Of a DNA stretch of 64,000 nucleotides, positions 1 to 12,800 are shown piece by piece. This DNA comes from Certhia americana. Lineage: Eukaryota; Chordata; Aves; Passeriformes; Certhiidae. The notes under the pieces are model-generated. The model ran no database searches and was not told the origin of the DNA. It saw only the letters and a program-made list of their open reading frames with translations. How positions within the stretch are numbered: the stretch's first letter is position 1; every line of letters begins with the position of its first letter. Where the stretch lies: assembly GCA_018697195.1 (NCBI GenBank), contig CM031879.1, positions 46,150,048 through 46,214,047 of the forward strand. The letters run 5' to 3'. A program made the position numbers and the translations under genes.

Positions 1-1086
1 GTAACGACATCCAGAAAAAAAAAAAAAATGGGTAGAGAAGTATAGAGATATCTGCAGATATTTGATAATCCTCTTGAGCCATTCTTCTAAGTGTGTATGA
101 GAATCTGTTGTAATTGAAGGTCTTGTCTCACTGTATGCTTCCTCTGTGTTTTTCCTGTAAAACCATATCTGCAATCCCACCTCCCATTTTTGTTAGGAAT
201 ACTCAAGTCAATTTTAAAAAAAAAAATATTTAGCTCTTCTCTCCAATGAACCTGACATCTCTACAGAGAAACAAGCAAAAGTACTTCTGATCGTATTTTC
301 TGGATCTGAGCCATTTAGATTCAGTTTCCAAATGCCACTGGAAAATTGAAGTTTCCAGAGTTTGGAGTTTCACTCACCATGACATTAATCAGCTAAGCAA
401 AGCAAAGCATTTTTTGCAATCTGAGCCACAGTGTTCTCCAGAAAGTCAGCACATCAAAGAGCACATTCCTGGCTGCTATTGTTCTGAAAGAGGTAGACTG
501 CTGCTTTCTGAACCAGACAGCATCAGCTTTTTTGGTGTTTTAAAAGGTCACTGTACTCAAACAAGTACAAAAAGAGCTTTACAGGCTGGAAGTCAAAGCT
601 ATGAGGTTTAGCACACCTCTCACAGATGGGAGTAGCTCCTGGCTGAGATGCCCAATGCTCTGGTGTATAAACACACTTGAATATGGGAAAGTAAAGGTGT
701 TCTCCAGATTAGTAGAGAATCAGCAGCTGCTTGTCATGTCAAAACTGAACACCCATCAGTTGCCTGCCTTCCACTAGCAAATCTCTCCTGGGCATTAAGA
801 AATAGCACATCCCACACTATAGCTCTGGTCTCATCTCTAAAGCTCATCAGACACTTTCCTTTGCTCCCCTCCAGGTTTTAAACAGATACTGGAGGAAGCA
901 GGGAAGCAGGAAATGGTCTGGCAATACCTCATGAGCAAGGTATTCCTGAGAACAAAGGTTACCACCCTTTCCATGGTCTGTTTCTCCCAGCTCTTCCTCA
1001 AGCTGTGGGGAAAGATTATGCTGCACTAACACCAGACTACTCTAAAGCAAGGGATACAAACTGCCTCCATCTTCTGCCCTAGCATT

Positions 1087-1088
<2 letters not shown>

Positions 1089-1135
<47 letters not shown>

Positions 1136-1266
1136 GGTATAGGTTATTATATGNNNNNNNNNNNNNNNNNNNNNNNNNNNNNNNNNNNNNNNNNNNNNNN
1201 NNNNNNNNNNNNNNNNNNNNNNNNNNNNNNNNNNTATATATATATATATGTATATGTATACGTATA
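1089..1266. repeat. TA dinucleotide microsatellite interrupted by an assembly gap
   Basis: About 45 bases of pure TA repeat run to 1133. A short unique piece follows, then 81 Ns at 1154-1234, then TA/TG-rich repeat (TATATGTATATGTATACG) to about 1266. The gap almost certainly reflects failed assembly across the microsatellite, so its true length is unknown. Confidence 0.95.
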
Positions 1267-2623
1267 GCTTGTGCCATCTTACTCCCATATCACCACCTAG
1301 CTCAACCAAGAAAGATCTGAATAACAGACCAGAAGAGGAAAGGCAGAAGTAAAATTCTTCAGCTCTTCTTCAACTGTTTTGTTTATATCCAATCTTACTG
1401 TACGACAACAGTTTTTGAATAACTCAGTTAAGTGTCACTGAAGGCCTCTCTTTTAATGCTCTCTGTTTCTCTCTGTTTCCTCCAGAAGTTAATAGTTCTA
1501 TGTCCATAGGATCATGTTACTATTCAGGAGAGATTGCTAGGCTGGCCTTTCTTACTGGTTCTTAGTGTCTATCAGGACAGAGATTAAAAGCAGGAACATT
1601 TAAGCAGGGAGACATTACAGTTGTTCAGTTGAACCATGGCCAGGAGCTGCAGATTCCAGAGTCAGATGTTCTGAAAATATCTCTCATCATAACAGGGAGC
1701 AGAGGAATTTGGCAGTTGCCTCCTTCCTACGTGATGTCCCTGGAGCATTACCAGGCCACTGCTTACTCATCCCATGGAAAAGTGCAAGTCTGTGAACTAC
1801 ACCCACAGCTAATGCAATTTGCTGCAGTCAATGGACCATGCTTGTCTAGTACTTGTGATAGCACCCTGTAATCAGGCAGCCAGTGAGCACACTTTGCATA
1901 CCACAGACCTCTCAAACTTCACTGTAGCCATGGGAACTATGCTTTGCAAGTTCTCACTCAGTTTTGTTGCTAGAAATACACCTTCCCACATTACTGTGTC
2001 AGAGTCCACATGGCAATAGGAGGCTTTAAAATAAGCCATCTTTGCGGACCTCAGCACTCTCAGGGAAGTACACCAGGATTTTGTACACCAGTGACCAGAC
2101 CCCAACCATTTCAGCAAAGCAGTAGCTGATTTTCAGGCACCCTGCTACATACTATGCTTTATTAGTCTCACAAAACCAGAATATTTATATTTTGTTATAC
2201 AAAGAATCCACAAAAGGGACAACCAAAAGACATCATCACAGACAGTCACTAAAAATAAAATAATAAATGCTCTGGGCGGCTGATCTTGATCCCCAGTTTT
2301 GAATCTGCAGCACAATGCAGTATACAACAGTTGCTAAACAGAGCCATATTCTTGTCAACGGTAGTGCTATCATCAGTATTCCAGCTGAGAGATACAAGAG
2401 CCAGAATAACCTTATGGACATTCACATGATGAACCAAGCTCAGAAACCTTCGCTTTTGACCAAATTACACAGGCTTGGCAAAATTCCTTGCAACAAGCGA
2501 GTGAAATTCGTCCAAGGCAATCACAGATAACCCAAGCTCTCGAAAGAGCTTTAGAGGCTTTCAGACTACCTCTGCCCCTTCTTCAAATTAAAAATCTCAG
2601 CTGTCAGAAAACACTGCATTCCT

Positions 2624-2662
2624 GAGGAGGGTCACCGAGGAGGGCCACTGAGGAGGGTCAGA
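2624..2662. repeat. 13-bp tandem repeat, 3 copies
   Basis: Three adjacent 13-base units begin GAGGAGGG and differ at their last positions (TCACC, CCACT, TCAGA). It is a small, slightly diverged minisatellite in the inferred PLBD1 intron. Confidence 0.85.
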
Positions 2663-3707
2663 CACCCACAGAAAAGGGCTTGTTTTCAATGTGAAATGAA
2701 TGCAACTGCTTTTCAAAACATTCTCCCAGTCACAGTCTCAGGAGCCCCTGCCATGAAGGACCCTTGCCCTTACAGTAAGGCACCATTAACTCTATCAAGC
2801 ACATTTTGAAATTATCAACCAACAAAATTTCATGAGAATGAGATAGTCTCCTATGGTACTTACTTCATTTTAAATGTTTTATGAAGGTTCTTGACTGTTT
2901 GGATGCTTGTGAATTTGAAATGTCACCTCTAAAATCTTATGCAATATCAGCTCTAAGAGGGAGTTACAGATTTGCTTTAGTTTTTCAAATTCCCATTCTT
3001 GGTGCTATTCTGTAGCAAGAGTAGATATTTTGCTACTCAAATGTTACTTGCTAGCATTTCTAACATTTGGCCTAATCTTCTCAAAAGAGAGTCTAAATAC
3101 TTTAGCTGGCTCTATTATTAACACACCAAATAAGCATTAAAAAATACTCCCCTCTGCAACAACTTATAGAGAAGCTGGACAAAGATGTGGGGTGGGAAAA
3201 AAAGAACACCTCAACAAAACAACTGAAGGCTTCTGAACCCAACATCAAAGCAGTCAACACACTTTCAAAGATCAAGTGTTTGAAACTCAGTAATAATCCC
3301 ATTACAGCATGAGTCTTGTTATAGTGGTAAACAGAAGTCCTCAAAATTGTTGTTACCAAACATGCAAATGCTATAGGCATGGTGAGGAGTTCAGCACTTG
3401 AGATGACTGCAGACTACACCGGCAAAATTCAATGCAGCGTGTTTGTGCCAGAGGTAAAACATTTAACTAGTACTATTCAGAGCACTGAAGGTGATTAATC
3501 AACAACAAAAGATAATGACAACAATATCACGTAAAAGACAGAAAATTCAAGCTGGCATTTTGTCCTCTTGGTGGCTAAAGTTCTAAGGCAGATTGAAGCC
3601 AGTGCTTGTTGAGTTACCATCCTTTTCACAGCAAGGACAGCTACAAGCCAGTAAGGTGGTCCATGCCAAATTGAGTATCTACATTGTTTTCGTTTTCTTG
3701 ACTTTAC

Positions 3708-3852
3708 CTGGGTAACTGCTGAATGAGACACGGCCAGTGCTGGTGTATGGATCAACTATATTGAAGTTCCAATGCTTATATATTCTCAGTGTGGCTGCAT
3801 AAGTAAACCAGCTGGAATGGGCAAAATATATATTCTCATATCCAGGTAGAAC
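3708..3852 (-). CDS. PLBD1: PLBD1 exon 6 (last PLBD1 exon in the window)
   Basis: This 145-nt exon has acceptor CTGTTTTCCAG and donor CCCAG|GTAAAG. It encodes [31 protein letters not shown] and a SFSSYPG end, all close to human PLBD1. HSSW and YKHW are family signatures around the active site. It ends with one base of a glycine codon. The expected next exon (a LDDFY-like segment) was not found to the left. Confidence 0.96.
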
Positions 3853-6800
3853 CTGGAAAACAGAAGCAGAAAGATGAATCATTTCAGACCCCACGATATT
3901 CTGCATGTTTTCTACTTGATAGAAACTGGGAGAACAACTTGCTTTAAGTAGGTTGATTAATTGTATTTTTAAAGAAAGAGCAGATTCTTGTGCTTTTTGC
4001 TGTGTACTAAAATGAATTTCTGAAACCTCAAGAAATAATTCTTGACCATGTGTCATTTTTAAAATAAAACACCTTGGGGTTATTTGGGATACCTGTATCA
4101 CATGTATTACCTGTATGGTTTTTTTCCCCAGCTTCATTTTGAATATTCACACATTCAGATCAGATCTTTGCAAACATATCCAATATTAATTTAAAACATA
4201 CTGTTTCTGTGAGAATTCCTCTGGTTCACTTCGAGGTAAAGTACAGAAGTAAATGCAAGTAAATTCAATTTGAAAAGGTAAATATATATATTGATAGTAC
4301 ATCTCTTCAAAATATCTCCCTGTTTCTACAATTTGTTGTTAGCTCAGAAACCTCTTGCTGTAGCAAATGCTTCAGTTAATGATTCTCAGTTTAAGGTGAA
4401 AATTGTTGCTCTGTGATACGTTGAGTCTCCAGATGATTAAATCTCCTTAATAATTTTAACTGAAAAATGTAATTGTCACCACGATGCATCAGTCACTTAT
4501 CTTAAAAACATGGGGTTTTTTCCTGTCATCACTCCTACTGGAAAGCCATTCAAAGGTATCACTATCAACAGAAAACATCAGCCACTTGCATGCAATTTTA
4601 CGCTAGCACTGTCCTTTAGTTTAAATAATCCTTTTCCTTTTTTCCCCTGCCTATTTGCCCAATATATTTGTAGTCATTCACAATTGCCCTTTTCAGACTT
4701 CACTTCTCTAGGTGAAATGAGTTATTTTCATCCAGTCTCCTCTCCCTGGTAGTTCCTCATTCCTAGTAATTCTAGCAGCTTCTCACCATCCATCTCTGTG
4801 GTTTTGGTTTGGTCTTTTCCCCCCCCTTGAACACAAGTGAGAAAAACTGGACTCAAAATCCTGTGGAGGCACAAATAACAACTGTATAAATGCACCTTGA
4901 TCATTGACAGAAGTCTCATTATCCACATGCCATATGAACAGGGAAGACTCCAGAAATGCACTCATGACACTGCAAATCAACGAAGTCACTGGAGATTAAG
5001 TTCTGGTGCTCACCTTGATCAGTGCAGAGCAGTGTCCCATGTCCCACTGGTATCTCACATGGCCTCCTGCATCTGTATTGCATTGTCCACCCCGTGCAGA
5101 ATAATCAAATAATGCAGGAATAAGGTCCAACAGGTCTCCAACTGCATTCAGAAACTGGACATCAAAGTTGCTCAGTGGCTGAATAAAGGAGAAGACAGCA
5201 AAAAAATAACTTTGAGACAGAAAAACATCAAGACAGCCTCAGTGGTTAGAATTTTTCTTTTGCTCCTGAAGGAAGCTCTTGAATAGTCTATAAAGTGCCT
5301 ACTGACAAGGCCCAGATGCTCACAGTCAGTATGGTACCAGGCACTGAGGAAACTTTCAGGATCTGGACCTTACCAGTAGCATTACCAATGCTACAATTTC
5401 TGAGGCAAAAAAGGAAGATGTAACTGTAACTCAAGAAACCTTAGTGTGTGTTTGCAAGCAGCATACCAATCAGCCTGTTGTTACAGATATACTGGGGTAA
5501 AATTACTTTTTTTGTTTATCTAGATGTCTTTGAAGCATCTTACAATAATGCTCTTGGGAGAGCTCGGTAAACAATGCTGCAATTTAAGATATCCTTAAGA
5601 CTGAGGAGGAAGAAACAAATGAGGGAAACAATGTTAACAATACCAATCTACCAATCAAACTAGCTGAAAAAGGAAAGTCTGTCAAAGTGTGCTCTGCTAT
5701 GTGCTTCAGAAAACTCCTTATGGCTGGAGCTAGCCAGGGATAACTACACACAGCTGGTTTTGCAACATGCTCTTTAGAACTTCCTCTTTGTATCTTCAAA
5801 AATAAGAGCTTAATAGTGGTTTAACATCAACCTTCAAATACTATTTTCTAAATCTTTCCTGTTCATGCTTTCACCATGCCTTTCGTTAATGCAAGGCTTC
5901 AGGAAAAGAAGTCAGAACACACCTCACTGTAGGGCTGTGAATAATAATTTTACAATGCCACAAAATCATATAGCAAACAAATACATTACTTGCAATATAA
6001 ATCAATGTTACTAAACCATATGGCTGATCTTGCTACAAACCTCAGTAAAGGGAGACAAAGAAAAATTAAACAGCATCAAATCTGTTTACTTTTCATTCAG
6101 AAGGATGAATTCTGTGTTATCCATCTGCTGCTTTGGTGGAAAGAATAACCAACAGGAAAACCAGAAATAATAAACTCCAGTCCATGTATCCCATGGGAAG
6201 GAATTAAACCTTCCCACAATGCTTACACACAAAAGAAAGAAGTCATTCTGACAACTAAAACCATTCATGGCAGAAGGCTCCAACAGGAGCTATAGTTTGA
6301 GGAAGAAATCCAAAACAAACTTTCATGTATGTTACATTGCTTTAGTTCATCTGGTTTTGCTGTAAGGATCCAAACAGTGAGCAACATCAAGTCTTTGGAT
6401 AGCTTTAAGCAACTTAGAGGTATGAATCAGTTACAAACCAGTCACAACTTCTGTTTCATTGGAAGGTATATAGAGAGACAAGGCACTGTATAAGCACCAT
6501 TTTTTCCCCATCCAGCTGCACTGAAAACCTATCACATAGTAAGAAAAATCCATTTTCCAGTGTCTGAGTCACACAGGCATCGCTTTACAGTACCAACAGG
6601 AAGGGAACAAACTGGCTTGCATGAGATTGCTCAGCCAGGCCCAAGGCATTTTAGTTGTACTTGACATCCATTTACTACCAGTCCATATTCTCCTTCATAA
6701 AACCTGCTTTCACTGTAGTATCTACAGGGAGCTACATTGATACTGCTACAGCATCAGTCAGAATTGCCTGTGTATTTTTAACAAGTTTCACATTTCTGTG

Positions 6801-9800
6801 TTTTCTTACCATCACTCTAAATCAAAATTTCTCTAACTATTAGGAAGTCCATTCAAATTAGAACAAAAGTGCCAAGCAATGAAGCTTTCAGAAAAATAGG
6901 CATAGAAAGGTGCCCAGAGAGTAGGAGGAAAGACACACTCAAAGCACAGTTTATGCAAATTCCTAAGGCACTGGGTGAGATTAGGCTGCCAGTTGCCAAA
7001 CCCTGCCAAAATATCAGAGATGCAAAAGAGGGACTAAGTTGTTAAGCACCCCCTAGAGTTATGTTTTCATTCCCCTTTTGAGGGCCAAGCAACTTTTGTT
7101 CCAATTTTTTTCCAAAAATTCATTACTCTTTTTGAATAAACCTGGTTTTGTGTTTTAAGACTGTCTGATCACACAAGCACATGCTTCTCTGGACTCCCAG
7201 TAAAACAATGCATTCCAACAGAAGACACAGAAATCTGCACTGCAAGCCCAATCTGGCAATTTCAGGAGTAGTCAGAAGCATCTGCCACAAGAAGGCTGAG
7301 AACCCGTTTTGGAAAAGCTACAGCTGATTTCCAGGATATATGGAGAAATCTCTATGAGGAGCTAACCAGCATCCACTAGCAAGAATTAGACCCAAAAAAA
7401 CCTGCATTTTAACAAGTGCATGATATAGGGAATGTTACTTTTTTTTTTTAACTCGCCTTCTCCCATCTCACACAGCAATGTCAGAAAAACTCCTTATGTA
7501 CATCATTTAGATCCTAAAGAAGAAAGAATGAACGAAACTGACAAGTAGAGAGGTGGTAAAGCCCACATCAAAAGTCCTTTTGCTAAAACGTTTGGCTCCT
7601 CTAGGGTGCTGTCCTGAACAGCAAATCAAAAAATCAATCTCAGTTTGAGTTACAACCAAGGAAGGGAGAAATAAACTTACAAAGGGCAGCAGAAAGGAGA
7701 GAACTAGCCTTAGAGGGTTGTTTACATGGGACATTAAAATAGGCAAGTAATTCTTTAACAATTGTTTTCCAGTAACTTCTCCAAGCCTGAGCACTGTGAG
7801 TACAAAATAAGGAAGTACAAATAGAGAGCTATACTGGAGTCATTCTTGTATTCAAAACTCCGACACCTCCTTGTTTCAAGAGTAATATTCCTGCACAGAC
7901 AAGCCCAAGATTAATCACAGCGTTGGTAGAGCATTAGGCAGATGAAAAGCTTTGTTCTTTGAGTGCCCCTCCCTCGGAAATTGTCTTGACAAAAGGGTTG
8001 GGTTTGTTTACTGGATATAAAATGTTGCTAAACCAGATGCAATAATGTCACACTTTAACATAAAGATGTATTCAAATTTTGACATCACTCTTAATGGTAC
8101 CTGTAAATATCAAAATCAAAATACAGAAGTTTACAATGTAGATTGTCTTCATGCAGGTCTTAATAGAAGCACCTATCTAAAATAGTCCTCAGGTGGACAG
8201 ATTCCATGCAATAAAAAACCCAAAGTTTAAAACAATTATACAAAGCATTTCATTCATAAAGAATAAAAAAATATATACTAGTGCTACCATCAAACCATTC
8301 AAAGCCTGAATCTTCTTGCTGCAGGAAGGCTCAGTTACTTGTGGCAGACACAATGGTTCTACAATATTCAAGTACAGCAGATCTGAATTTTAGGGGAGAG
8401 CAGAAAAACAGCATTCCAGAGCTACCTGTGTGCACATAAACCAACTCTCATTTAAGAAGTACCTGGCTCTGTTTTCAAACTACCATGCATAGTACCAGAA
8501 AGCAGAATTAAAAAATTTAAAGCAGATTAGCTATGAAACAGCTTGTTTCCAGTCTCCTGAAAAGGAAATAGCTCTATATATAACTTTGCCCAGTGCTCAG
8601 TGTTACAATTCTCAGACTTTGTAAACACAGTTCCTTTTCTTCATCCCCTTTATCTCTTTTAGCCTATTCAAGGCAACCAAACAACTGCTCAGTGTTCAGG
8701 AGAGCATGTTGTCTATGTATGATCATTCATGGTGCACGAAAACGTAAGAACCTTGAATCCCATCTCCTCTTCCCCTTCTGTTTCTCATGTCGCTGGTATT
8801 TTGGGAGTTAAGGGGAAAAGCTTCCTAGCCTTTTTTCTACAGCATTTATTCTTATTTTAAGCTTAAGACAATGGGAACAATTGTCTTCTACATAAACAGA
8901 ATAATGTGCTGAATTTAGAAGTACACATAGCTTTCCCAACAGCAAGTAAAAAATCAGAACATCAGGTAACAAAATACAGACTGTCACATGTGGACTTTTG
9001 GCTTGGTTTTGTTTGGGGTTTAGGAGGTTTCTTTTGTTTTGTTTGAGTGTGGGTAAAAAAAGGAAAAGAAAAATGCCACAATTCACACAGGAGGTATTTT
9101 TAGTATTTCTGATGTTCATTACCACCATGAATCCAAACTATTAAACTCCTGGAAATCAAAAGATAAACTTGTTCCTGATGATGACAATCCAAAGAAAATA
9201 AACACATGAAAAAGATTCTTTTATTAATGAAACAAAATAATATCTACTAATGGAGAGGTAAGAAGATACTTTCAAAGCACTAAGGAAAATGTGCAATAGG
9301 AATGAGATTTGCTTTTAAAAACATACAGAACTTGTTACAGAGACTTTCAGTATGAAATTTCTTTGTTTTATTTTGAGAATTGAGAAACAGAAAAGTATTT
9401 GTTACTGGAGTTGTTGTCCAAAAAAAAAAAAATCAAAAAATAGTGGGTTAGTTGAACCAAAGTACAATACCTAAAAATAAGGAAAAAAAAAATCCTCTAC
9501 TAGGTCAATTTATTTGCACTTTGGATGGCAGATTTCTTTAATCAAAAGGAATAAGGAAGATACTGGTGGTGTTTGGCTCATTTGGTTGGTTTGTGAGTTT
9601 AGTTGGGGCTTTTAAGTGCCAACAGTTTACAGAAGCTGAGTTGATTCTCAGATAAATGGATGTGTCAATGCTAGAATACTAGCCAGGAACTTTGCATCTG
9701 CACCTGTTTTTATTACCCATGTAAGCTTGGAGCAAGAGCCTTCAAGCTCTGTTTCCTGAAGGAGATCCTAACAGCAGTATGTACACAGTGTTGCAGACTA

Positions 9801-12800
9801 ATCTCCCCAAAGTATTTGAAAAGTATCATGGTATTCAACAAAATGAACTTCCTGTACTTTTACAGAATATTTTACAAAACATTAGGTATCATTTTGATGC
9901 CAAGGAAAACCGAGGACCTAGCTGCAAGAGCAGCTGTCCAAAACATACTCAAAGATAAGGACTGATGTTAACTTCCTGGCTGTGGCAAAGAGAGGAAACA
10001 GCAGCACCATTTCAAGTGAGAAATATATACACAGTGAAAATGTTTGCTTTGAATAAAGTATATGCATCTCAACATAGGTGATAATGTCCAAAGCTAAAAT
10101 TGTGACTGGCATGGAAAAGAGCCAAAATAAATCCCACCAACTGCTGCAAGCACATTTGGGAAAAGAAAAAAATATTTCCTGCATATAATTCAGAAATGGA
10201 GGACACAAATATTTCAGCCTGAACCACACATCTGAACTTTCACTAAATGCACCATTTTTACACAGACATGCTAGTGAGATCTCTAAAAAAAGGAAAAAAA
10301 TTATTCAAACACTTCAGAGGTCAGTGCTTTTTAGGATCAAATGCATAGTTTAAAAAGCAAGCATCAAGGAACACACTTTACAGGTAAGACATGCCTATAA
10401 CAAACAAGTAACTCAGACAAAAACCAGCACTTTTCTCTTCCCACTACATGAATCTAAAAGATTCTGAAGCAGCAAAAAAAAAGAAAAAGCCCTGATAAGC
10501 CTGACAGGGCTCTTTAGATACAGGAGTTACGAAAGGATATTAACGTGTTCTTTTCCTAGAAAGTCAAGTTTTCTAGTGTTTTCCCCTACAAACTCAGGTC
10601 CCTCATGATGGAGTACTATAATAAACACTTTTACTTCTCCAATTTGAGCTGACTCCCCATTCATGAAAGGTCCATAGTGACTTCTACGCAAGAAAGATGT
10701 ACATTTTATAAAATGCAACTGTTTCCAATTCATGCCTCCTAATTTCTCAAAATTCTTGGTATGATTAACCTAGATAAGAAGGTCTACTACAATTATTCAA
10801 GTCCTTCCTGTCACACTGAAAAATCTATTAGATATTAGACTTTAGGACAGCATTATAATTGCCATATCTCTACTGGAGTTACAGGAGTTCTGCTATTACA
10901 TACAACCTGGAATACAATTCTAATTCAAATTAAAGAAAAATAAATGATGAAAAAACACAAAAAACCCCAACTAAACCACCACCCAACAAAACCCCCAAAT
11001 CTATCCCATCTGACCTGCCACAACACAGACCACATCTTCTGTAACCATATATTTTTGTGAATTAAAAGACAGAAAAGGAGAAGTCATTTAGTACAGTAAA
11101 ACATACTCTAAGATAAAAAGGCTTTTAGGATCTGAAATCTAATGCTTGGAAATAAGAATAAAAGCTCTAATTCACACCGTTGCAGATACTCTTTATACCT
11201 AAAGGGTCATTTGCTTAATAACAATTGTAAAGTGACAGCAAGAAGCACTTTAGAAGCATGTGTCCTTCCAACATTCACATGGATACAAAAGCCACCTCCA
11301 GCCTAATCAGCACACCAGTGCCCAGGGTTCCAAGCCCCTTGTGAAGAATCTGTGGTTACAGGGCCCCAGTGTGTTCAGTCACATTATCTACACTGAACAG
11401 CCAGGAAAGATTTTGCAGAATGAATACCTGCCACTAAGTATCCTACTTATGTGTTTTGTTTTTCGTTTTTAAAAAGGGGATCCCCTCTCCCATGTTCGTT
11501 CACTGACATCCCACCCCCAGCTACTGAAAAAGAGGTGCAGCAGTCTTACTGTTTGTTTATGCAGTTTAGCCCACTCGAGGGCTCCCATGTACAGACCATC
11601 CAACTGTGCAATAATATAGCCAGCATGCCTCCAAAATGGGTCATCCTTATTATTTCTGATTTGTTGTCTTGTCCATTGATCTTGCTTCCTGCAGAGGAAC
11701 AAACAGGTTGGGGTTTTCTTGGGGTTTTTTAGAGTATAATTGATAATTCAGGGAAGGGACAAATACATTCTGACCCAGATGGTCCAGTCTTACTAAAGAT
11801 TTGAGGCAAATCACACTTTGGAAATCCCACAGATATAAACATTATATCCTTCAAGCAAAATACCCTACAATCATGTGCCTCTACCATATTTTAGTGTCAA
11901 AGAAGGGGTTGAACTTCATGTTTGTGGAGGACTTTGTAATAGCAGATCTAGTCAGTAAAGGGAAAAACATGTTTGATAGGTCAGATGAACCATTCCCTTT
12001 TAAATGTCTATTTAAGAATAAAAATAGACTGATATTTGAAGAGCCTCCTTCTCTCCCCAAGGTTCAAGTGCAATGAAGGCTTTCTGCTGGTGGTGCTCAA
12101 ACATTGCCTGAGAATCACGTCTATGCTCCTCTGAGCAACAGGTGGGAGGCCAAACAACTTCACCCTGCGCCAGATCCAGTCCAGAGCCAAATCACCCAGG
12201 TTTAGGGCATGAGGCAACACAAGTTGAACAGACCCAAGGGCAAGAGCCACCAGCATTGTAAGGATCTCTCAGAATTCTCTTTTGCTGGGCACAAAGGGCC
12301 ACAAAAGAACCACAGGAAATGAGGATCAGATGCTGACTTCTTCCATCCTCCTGTACCTATCCATCCAGCACTATTGTAAAGTAGCAAAATTAGAGAGGAC
12401 AAACTTGTAAAGGAAGCATAACTCTTGCAGCAATATATGGGTGAGAAAACCAACCAGAGTTAGCTTTATAGAAACAAAAAGATGCAAGAAGTATGTCTAA
12501 GGAAATAGTGATATGGTCAGAGCATTTAGGGCTAGGACTTCCAAGACAACCCATATTGCAAAACTGCTATAAAGTAAAGCAGTGATGCAGGAGTTGAGGT
12601 TAGAGGCAACAGAAAAGGAATACAATGCCACCTAGTATTGACCCCCTTCATCTAACAATGCATCTTGGAGAATACAGCTGCTAAGCTGTGTCATTCTAGG
12701 AAAAATCACACACGCAGTCATAGAGTAGCTATTCTATTTTTCTCACGAGGAGCACAGCAATGCTGAAAAATTACAGCAAGGGAGCACTAAGATTCTTCAT

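Larger units (their letters stand above)
1..3707. other. Left-edge noncoding stretch, inferred PLBD1 intron 6
   Basis: No further PLBD1 exon is recognisable on the minus strand here, and no other gene is supported on either strand. The stretch holds a TA microsatellite broken by an assembly gap and a 13-bp triple repeat near 2624. Because exon 6 ends in a normal donor, I infer that this is intron. Confidence 0.6.

Noticed and set aside
1079..1309. Open frames across the TA repeat and N gap
   Set aside because: They translate simple repeat and unknown bases.
1..3707. Remaining PLBD1 exons at the left edge
   Set aside because: Searched for the expected LDDFY, SWQRVR and later motifs on the minus strand; none found, so the exons are taken to lie outside the window.
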